From Polytrichum commune (taxonomy: Eukaryota > Streptophyta > Polytrichopsida > Polytrichales > Polytrichaceae): a stretch of DNA of 60,000 nt. The position numbers were made by a program, and so were the translations under genes. The stretch covers positions 36,259,501 through 36,319,500 of the forward strand of contig OX485805.1 in the NCBI GenBank assembly GCA_950295325.1. The letters are read 5' to 3'. Below the pieces are notes generated by a model. The model had not been told where the DNA came from and did not search any database. It was given only the letters and a program-made list of their open reading frames with translations. Shown here in pieces: positions 51,400 to 60,000 of this stretch (position 1 is its first letter; each line of letters opens with the position of its first letter).

Positions 51400-52330
51400 T
51401 CTTCTTTTGACCATATTTGACGCTTTCAAATTTGGGTTGTATTAGCATATTTATGATGGAATGTCAACGAAAACCGGATTTCGCCTATGTTAACTATGGG
51501 TATCAGAAGTGCATGTTTGTGGAATTTTAAAAAAAAAATTAATAAAAACATAGGTCCTCCCAGTTGTGCGTCCTATGGAGTGTGGAGTGCTTGATATAAT
51601 ATGAATATGTGGTCCAATCTCTATCGACACATGTGCTTTTATGGTGTTTTGTTCTTTGATCGTCACCTAACTACACATCAATCAAATATAGGTGTCTCAT
51701 CAAGGAAAGTAAGCAAATAACACCCACATAGTAGTACCTTATTAGAATCCCCCATGTATCTAAAGTGTGCAGGTGTTAAATGGCCCCTTTTTCTAATCCA
51801 TCATCTCTTATTGACCATATTTATGTCCTCAAACTCATGTTGCAATCGCAAATCTATGATAAAACATCAACGAAAACCAGATTGAGAATTAGACCTCCCT
51901 TGAATTCATTATGGTTATGAGAAGTATATATAAATACACAAGGGTCTTCCGATTTGCATTCATTATTGAGTGTGAAGTACACAAAATGTGATATCCAATG
52001 TCAATTACTATTCGGAGTTACACATTCCTATATGCTTTTACCATTAATATCCTACAATGTCCAAACAACAAATTCAACCTTCGTTCGTAAAAAAAGAAAT
52101 ATACAGTAAAAAATTTATAACATTGCGTAATTCCAAATAGTAAATGACACTAAAACCTCATATGTAATGTAGTTCATAACAATTTGAAGAACTAGTCTAA
52201 CCTCTTTCAAACATGTGTGAATGTTCATGGTGTTTTTTGTTCTTCGATCGTCACGGAACCACACACCATTCAAATATAGGTGTCTAATCGAAGAATCACC
52301 GAATAACACGCGCACACCTTACTTGATTCA
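51400..52330. repeat. Degenerate tandem/dispersed repeat block
   Basis: Segments around 51400-51700 recur around 51800-52320: CAACGAAAACCRGATT, and TTGATCGTCAC..CAAATATAGGTGTCT at 51656 and 52244. The copies are diverged and partly rearranged. Confidence 0.6.
52000..52148. mobile_element. 149-bp TIR element
   Basis: The left end GTCAATTACTATTCGGAGTTAC and the inverted right end share GTCA.TTACTATT.GGA.TTAC. It has no coding. A related sequence borders the 781-bp element at 19877 onward. Confidence 0.65.
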
Positions 52331-55300
52331 TTCCCCGACCTCCACCGGACCAACAGGACGGTGCATGCACGCACTGCATAGAACGTGCAATTTGACAAAA
52401 TTCGAGAGACAATTATATGCAAGCAACTTGGTGATGGGCCTCGGTAGTAGTACGTGAGGACTCGTATACCGTGACCACCCCAATTTCGGCCATTGTTAAG
52501 GTTTTATTATATGCGGACACGCCACTCCCGTCACTCCTCCCAATCCGGTCCCCGCTTTCATACAATGGAACCGTGCGGAAGAAGTCTACTAAAATGCCCA
52601 TGAGATGTTGGGTTTGTGGTGGGCCCTAGATGGGCATTATTTCTTGATTTCCCCTTGGGTTGTGCTGATTCTCTCGAGGTGGTTGTTTTCGGTTCCTTTT
52701 TGCAATTGAATTTTCAGTTTGTACCATTTTTTTCTCTTTCTTTAAAAGTCGGGTTTGTGAGCCAGTACATTTGTGGGATTGCCGTTGTGAGATCTCATTG
52801 CTTAATGCACCGTTTATGATCACTTGTAGGTGTTTATAGGTTTGAGAGTTTGAAATCATGGAATTATGTATGTATGTATGTATGTATGATGTAAAATGTC
52901 AGCTTTGTGAGAAAGCAAGCATAAATGAAGAGCTTTGATTATCAACATATGAGTCCTAGGCAATTGTTCTACATTATTGAAAGAACAATGCAAATCTACC
53001 AAAGTAATAGTTTGCAGCTATTTTAATGGCGTAGGATCAATTTCCAACGAGCATGTCAGTTGTCCAAGTCGCATATGTTTGTAGTATTTCTATGAGTTTG
53101 GGTTATTGCCATCTTATAGTAGAGGGGTTATTACATATAGTAAGGATTTTTTTTTTTTGAAAAAGATGTCACTTGGTATTGCAAAGGAACAATGCATGTT
53201 ATAGCCTTCTTATAACCACATCATGTTTATTTGATAAGTTTATGGAGAGGAATGTCTATAATGCATGGTGAGAAGGTGTGTCTAAGTTGTGTGTACAATA
53301 ATTTGGGGAAACTATGGACGTGGAGGATGACCCCAAATCCAAGTGGAAGGTGGGTTATAATCTCATCTCTAGTTGCTCATCCACATGGAGACCAACACTT
53401 CCAATAGTCATGGCTAGAAGTCTTGTTCGTTGACTCCCACCCAACCTACCTCCGATCTTACCATGATGAAAACATAGTCAACTACATCACAATACCCCAA
53501 AAATTTGTTAATTATAGTGGAATGGACTCTAACATTAACATCAAATATCTTGAATTGGTCAAGAGAGACCCAACCATGAATGATTAACCCTTAACTTCCC
53601 AAGCCTACAAAAGGGTTGTTTTGAGTGCATTTCACTCAATGTTGATTGTGGAATTTTCATGGACAAGTTTTGAGGTTAAAATGGGATTTCTCAATAGGAG
53701 CTCAGAACATGCGCTATAATGAGGGGGGAAATGGGCCCTTGGGGTTTTTAGATTATACCTATTAAAGGGAGTGATGCACAAGAAAATTATATATTTTATC
53801 CCTTGAAAGAAGACCTTTGACCAATCAATTTCACTTGGAAAATGAGCGGAATGCTTGTGTGTTCCACTAGATGGGAACAACTCAATAGTTGAGCATCTCC
53901 ACAAATTCTCATGCAAAGATGTGCAAACCACAACAGGCCAGCCACCTTGCATTTGGAGTATGTAAATTGTTACATATTTCTAACCACATACATGTAAAGA
54001 ATTCCTTAAAAAATTTGAGAGTGTCTAAATGTTAAATTGAATGGTTGATGTGAGCACAAAGACCTTTTTACATGAACATTAAAAATAAAATAAAAAACTT
54101 TTACCCAAAAAAAAAACATCTTTGATGTTTGTGCAAAATTTGCATGAAAGTAACAAGTATTGATTGGAGCTCCTAACACAACAAAAACATGACCACTTCC
54201 CCACTTTGACATATTTTTACGCTTTCTAATCATCTGCAAATTGCATAGCTCATGTGTCGATGTGTAGATATCCATGTTGGCTTGATGTTTACAGTTAGTT
54301 TGATTATGGATGAATGAGTAAGGTGGAGTTAATGTAGGGAAAAAATCATCCATCAACCAGAAATGGATTGCTTGCGAAGTTAGGGATTAACTACAAACCT
54401 CTAAGAAACAAGTTTTGACTAAACCTTCCTTATTAGTTGGGATTTAAGTCAAAGAGCAAGACATTTTACCCTCGCCACAAAAGACATATATATATAGCGC
54501 CCATTGCTATGCTATCCATGTAGAGAGACTTAACAACCATCATGACCTCCAATTCCTATCCACAATCATACCATAGCCGGCTTGAGGTTCGTCGAGGAGG
54601 TAAGCTAGATCCACGATTTCCACTCTCATCTCGCCGGCTATTTAAGTCCAAACCCCCACTTGCAAAAACTCGGGATTTGAGTACCATGTAGTGCAACCTC
54701 ACCCTTGGTCTTGTAGATAAAACGCATTGGAAGGATTCCCAAGATACCCAACTTAACTTTATTTAGAAAGGTTGGGTGATTGAAGTGCTACTTTACTTGC
54801 ACAAGCGGAGTTTCCTCAACTTTTGAACTCGGTTTTTGAGATTGTAATAAGTAACTTAGGCTCAGCCGGTATGATCCAAATCTTGGCTTTTTCAAAGCAA
54901 TAGTGAATCAGCAGCTACACTAAGGTAGACGGGTCTTAAATGGTTACTTTTCCAACTGGCCCACTTCTCCTAGGGTATGGAACACTTGATTCATACGAGA
55001 TGGTTTGCAATTCCAAATCGAGGCCGTAGTCACTTTCCTCGTGATTTTCTGAGCTTGTATGAATATCTTATTCATTGTCAAAGTGGAGATTTTCATTCTC
55101 ATTAAAGGATTGTATAGTCCCTCCCCCTCCCCCACATTTATGTTGATTATTAAGTCTAAAATGGTTATCATATTATGAGCAAGGAGTCCAGCTTCTTTTA
55201 AACATATATATATATTTTGGTATCCGTTTTTGGAGCTTGATCTAACCATGGACCACTCAAAAATAGGTTTTTGATTTAAGATGAGTATCTGAATTAGGCA

Positions 55301-57112
55301 TGTTTATCTTATATGTATGAATTAGTGTGGTCCACACCCTTCATCCTCAACCCATGTGAATGGTATTGCAATCACTAAATAGCAACCAAATAAGGTGGTA
55401 TGGGACACTTTTTGCTCCAAGATAAGTCGTGAAGAAGATCACTCTATTTAACATGACATGTTCATTTCGATGCCACACTAAATAAGATATTTAGTATAGT
55501 ACTTGATTCTAATTCTTTAGTTATTGGAATGCCCTCCTTGAATGGAACTTCTTAAAACCCAAATTTCTTTAATGTGGATTTGGACTTGTAACTCATAGCC
55601 CAGCCTATTGGTATCTACATGTTTGGCTTTTCGATTGAAGTAGTTTTCAAGATTAACTGCAATATCATCGAATGGCAATTTCGACAACGTATGTATGTTT
55701 GTAAGTATGTCCCAACAACCTTTGGGTAGCCCTGGATATGTGGCGTCTATGTAAACTCATCCATTGTGGATGAAGGGGCTATGGTAAAGACAAGTCCCCT
55801 GTAAGATCAAGGGTTGGTTCATTCTAGTTATAATCCGCTAAACTAATTATGGGTTGGAGTCAAATCGTCTTAAATAGTCATTTACATGCTATAATGCATT
55901 GCATTGCATTTTCATCTATGCAATGGATGAGTTTATGTAGACACCACAAATCCCTAGCCCTTTGGATAGCCTTTCTTTGTTTTATACAAAACAATGTATT
56001 CTTAATTTTGTTAATGTTGGGAATTGAGATTCGAAACCATGAATATTCTCCACCCAATGGTTTAGAACACCAAAACCAAACTCCAAGAAAACAGAGGTTC
56101 AAGAAAACATATACATGACAAAAGGAATTTGGCATAGTTGGGTTTCATACTAAGTTTAGTGTCATCCGGTTGCCACTGTGCCTTTTGATATAAAAGATGA
56201 AGAATAATAATAAAATAAACCCTTGGTGAGTACAAAAAGTAACTCCCAAGGAGGTTAGTCACCACAACAACTAGATGGTTGAGAAATGAAAAACACTTGT
56301 GTATATAAGTTACATATAAGAGAACAACCTTTGTCAAGAGGACTTCTTCTTTAAACTTGAGCCGTGTGCCAAGGGAACACTACATTTGGTCATGACGTGG
56401 AAACCCTTGTGTTCTTATATTTACTTCCCTTTGCTAAATCTTTATTTTCAAAGCATGGAGAAGCGTACCCTAATCACAAACTAAGTGCCCATATCCCAAA
56501 TTCGGCTTGGTCAAATGGTGGACTAGATTCATTTAAGGGTGGATCACACTTATTTACTATTCAAACATAACCTCTCATATTTGTTGCAACCATTCACAAT
56601 CGTTATTGACTATTCAACATCAAATATTGACCGTTTGCATTCTCTACACCTACTTAGCAAACTTTAATAGCTATAAGTTAGAAGCAAAAATCATGCACAC
56701 ATAATGGACCACGGTTTAACATTGTGTGGGCATGCATATCCCACTCTCATGTATTCCAATGGAATATTCCAAGACCGCAAATGCTCCAAATCATGATGGA
56801 AATATGTTTTTTTGTTTAAAATCTTGCTCTTAAATCATCATAAGTCGATGGGAAATTTTAATTTACATGGAGATTATCATTTTTAGATTTAAAAAACACA
56901 AAAACACAAACTTTTCACATGAGATCATGCTCCAAACATCCCCAATGTCTTCGTCTAGTCCCTTCATATGAATTTTGCCAAGGTTTCTATATCAGTCAAC
57001 CAACAAAAGTAATACAAAACCCTAAACATATATTGGTGATGTCAGTGTTCACATAGTTTTATACGACTTTACATATTAAAATATCAAAGATATTTTTCTG
57101 CAAGAGACTTAA
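52149..57112. other. Intergenic, no gene recognised
   Basis: AT-rich, with a (TATG)n microsatellite at 52865-52888 and many short frames without domains. No tRNA or element boundary seen. Confidence 0.45.
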
Positions 57113-57588
57113 GGGCCACTTCACACATGAGCCAAGACCCGTGACCATGAAATTGTGAGAGCCCAAAAGAAAGTGTCCAAAGGCTGTCCCAAGACACCTC
57201 CAAAATCATGTAGTGTGGTCACGGACCCTCAAGTGTAATGCGAAGTCATATGTGACCGAGTCCTCAATCAAATGTTATTTCAATGAATTTCTATTCATGC
57301 GGGGAGAAATCAACAATTTTGGGTGTTCATAGTGCCATGGTCTCCTAGTTTTCTGTTAGGCCTACCTCCAAGAAGTGGTTTTGAAAATAGTCCAAGTGAC
57401 CATGAAACATGATCCAATTGATGCCATGTAGGAATCCATGTAGACTTTACATCCATCTTGCATTTACATACTCCTTTGGTCCCTCAAGCGTAGTGTGAAG
57501 CGAACTTGGACCGGCTCCGCCTTTTCCACCAATGAGAGTGCTTGAAGTGTAATGGTCACGGGCTCTCAGTCTCGTGTGTGAAGCGGCC
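57113..57588. mobile_element. Harbinger-derived MITE (476 bp), diverged
   Basis: The TIRs GGGCCACTTCACACATGAG and, inverted, GGGCCGCTTCACACACGAG are of the same family as 9563-10140. A decayed hairpin with GGCCTACCTCC (about 57336-57406) again ends about 182 bases from the right end. The TTA duplication is only partly preserved. Confidence 0.8.
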
Positions 57589-59350
57589 CTACAACCCATC
57601 CTCACATGGTAAAGCTCTCTCGATTATAGCCGAGACATCTGGCTATCCCAATGCACCTACAAGAACTTGCTCCAGAGATTTTCAAGTAGCTTTCAGTTAA
57701 GTAGCTTTCACACATGGTCATTGTTTTATCTACCGGGCAATGAAGGGTGGGTATTAGTCCCACCCCAGATGCCTTACCACTCATCTATCTTACCATCAGT
57801 TTTTGTCAATGGAGCTCCTCGTGCCCTCACATCTAAGACTAAAAGCAACCAATCACAAGGGCGGGGAGCGACACTTTCAAAGGTCCTACATTCTTGCCTC
57901 ATGTCTAGGTACCAATGGGAGGGTCGGTGCCTGATCCACGCTTTTAAACCATGCCACATCCTTTGCCAACTAGGCTTGGAATCAGATAGAGCCGATGGTG
58001 TGAAGGTTGTGTTCTTAGAACGAACTTTTAGGCTTAGCTGAAGTCGTGTGGGAAAGGGGCATTAGGCATAGACCTATCACTTGTGGGTTGGAAGTTAGCA
58101 TGGTAGAAAACACCATGGGCCCCTATATATTTTGTGTGAGTTGAAAATTAAGGTGGCTTATAAACTAATAAAATAGTTATATTTGAGTTTTAAAAACTTA
58201 ACATAATTATGACATTATGGTATAATATTGATATTATAGATTTCAACCCACAATAATTCACATTTGTGTAGAAAATTGAATCCATATTCTTATCTTTGAA
58301 CATATGATATCGTGGGTTCAAAATTGGCATGGGTCAAGAAAAGTTACATTGCCCAAAGCTATTGTGGTATGTCAACGTTATACCTAGTGGCATAACGTAA
58401 TGAATATGCACTAGCTACAACATCCCATGTTGATATTCATGGGACCCACATGAACAAACGCACATTGCTAAATAATGTTATGGGGCCACTGTAATAGGTG
58501 TGAAAAGTGTTGTTTGGCATGTGAGACTTCAACAGTTTCAATCAACATGAACATTACGGGCACATAGCTTCTTCTTCGTCATCGTTGGGGGGGGGGGACA
58601 ATGCTAGCCTAGGGGCTGGTGTGAATGAGGGATACTTCACCTTGATCATTGCCACAAGCTCATATGTGAACCCCAAGATGGGTTTACTGAGCAAGATTAT
58701 GAGACAAGTGCTTAAGGGGGGGGATTACTTTAAATCTTAAAAGTGCACTTGAATTTATTTATATTTTTGTTACATCTTAAGCATGCAAGAATAGGCTCCT
58801 TGAGACCTAAAGATGGAGTGAAATAATCTGCAGAGCTTGAAGGAAGCTTGAAGGAAGAATTCATCACAACTTCTACGTTTGAATCTACCGTGGCATGGTC
58901 TATGGGATAGTTTGTACAAGCCTCCAACAAGTATTGAATCCATCTTCACATGAATGCATAAGACTAAATTTTTTAATTTACACATCTCACTACAATGAGA
59001 AGGCGAGAATGTAGTTCTATGTGACATTGATGATAAAATGCATATGGTATGAATCTAAATCTAGGTCATTCATATTAGAACCCAAATATTTCTATATCTC
59101 ATTCTCGTACATGCATTTGTCCAATTGGAAGAATGTAAATGATGAGATGGAGATCACTTTTTGATGTCATTATCTAGGAATAACAAGAAGTATCATTAAA
59201 CGCCTTCGTATGACACCTTGAGACCTACAAAGGGCCTATGGGATTAATTCTTACAATCAACTTATTAAGTCCTAAATAATGGCAATTTTTGACTTTGTGC
59301 TAATCTTCAACGCCACCCATATCAATAAATAAATCAAATAAATAAATAAC
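57589..59350. other. Intergenic, no gene recognised
   Basis: The 124-codon frame at 57667-58041 (plus) has no recognisable domain. An 11-base G run is at 58587-58597. Confidence 0.45.
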
Positions 59351-59575
59351 CAATTTGAGCCTGTTGGCTCTACTTTGCTCAAGGATTTTTTTGGTGCAGG
59401 GTGGGGTTTACTGCTTATCTTGCAATGGGTGGGCTCTTGGCTTCCTACCTACTTAGCTAGTTTTTGTTTTATTAAGTAGAGAGAAGATTTCATAACGGGA
59501 ATCGAAAACACCAACCACTTCATTCGGGAATGGGTATCTCTCCACAATCACCCGGTAGTTTAGTGTCATCTCGGA
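59351..59575 (-). mobile_element. tRNA-derived SINE, copy 2
   Basis: This matches 38731-38957 inverted over its whole length, including TTCGATTCCCG (box B) and AAACCCCACCCTGCACC. Its box A region is more diverged than in copy 1. Confidence 0.75.
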
Positions 59576-59782
59576 CCTCATCCAAATCACCATGATATAG
59601 CTTACATTAAATCAACAAATTTTTCTTTTCTTCTCTTTTTCAATAGTTTGATGTTTCATCGTGTTTTCACATGAGAATCTACATCTTCAAAGGTGATATC
59701 CTCATCACTCTTGGTTGGTTTAGACTCAGTGAAGAAGCACACCAATCGGTCAAGGATTTTAGCCCAAGACACGAATTAGAAG

Positions 59783-59810
59783 TTTAGGGTTTAGGGTTTA
59801 GGGTTTAGGG
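59783..59810 (+). repeat. Interstitial plant telomere repeat (TTTAGGG)4
   Basis: Four exact TTTAGGG units, followed by TTA. Too short to be a chromosome end. Such tracts also act as telo-box-like promoter elements in plants, but no gene start is visible beside it. Confidence 0.9.
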
Positions 59811-59892
59811 TTATTTGAGATAACAATTGGTATGGCGGACAAGATGGATTTATTTATTTATTTTTAAATGCCTCAAGTTGGAGTTCTAAGAA

Positions 59893-59938
59893 GTCAAGTT
59901 TCTTGTCTGAGGGTTTGAAGTTGCCCAAGAAACTTGAC
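59893..59938. repeat. 13-bp perfect hairpin
   Basis: GTCAAGTTTCTTG (59893-59905) pairs perfectly with CAAGAAACTTGAC (59926-59938) across a 20-base loop. Confidence 0.75.
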
Positions 59939-60000
59939 CTCCAGAGAACTGCCCTAGCAGAACAATGTTGCCATGTTGGCATCCATGTCACTTTTTCATC

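Overview
This is nuclear DNA from a land plant. The evidence is spliceosomal introns with GT..AG borders, an ATL-type RING-H2 gene, a fasciclin/arabinogalactan-type gene, plant-style nuclear tRNA genes, a short interstitial tract of the plant telomere repeat TTTAGGG, and many Harbinger-like, hAT- or MULE-like and SINE-like elements. The low gene density and a single-domain THG1 (flowering plants I know of carry a duplicated form) would fit a repeat-rich non-seed plant, but I cannot name the lineage.

Layout. 0-4.8 kb: no gene, one striking minisatellite (3583-4011). 4.84-8.61 kb: a full-length PIF/Harbinger DNA transposon with TIRs and TTA target duplication. Its transposase is broken by two in-frame TAG codons and its Myb/SANT partner ORF still looks open. 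8.6-21 kb: intergenic DNA with several TIR elements and a decayed ORF set with a SWIM-like motif. 21.4-22.9 kb: four tandem copies of a roughly 403-bp unit, each carrying tRNA-Ala(AGC) and tRNA-Thr(AGT) five bases apart on the minus strand, with one T-run terminator. 22.9-33.8 kb: intergenic, with a MITE and fold-back structures. 33.8-36.7 kb (minus): an intact seven-exon gene for tRNA-His guanylyltransferase (THG1), assembled here by matching split codons across six introns. 37-42 kb: repeats, including one MITE nested inside another. 42.6-44.8 kb (plus): a GPI-anchored fasciclin-like protein gene with a probable 5'UTR intron. 46.9-50.2 kb (minus): a two-exon ATL RING-H2 ubiquitin ligase gene whose intron has grown by tandem duplication, including copies of its own splice donor. 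51-60 kb: repeats only (MITEs, a SINE copy, telomere-like tract).

The three protein genes are unrelated housekeeping, cell-surface and signalling genes and do not form a pathway. THG1 acts on tRNA-His, so its presence near the Ala/Thr tRNA array is probably chance. The most notable points are the tandem two-tRNA units, the decoy splice donors in the RING-H2 intron, and a hairpin kept at the same distance from the right end in the autonomous Harbinger element and in its MITEs.
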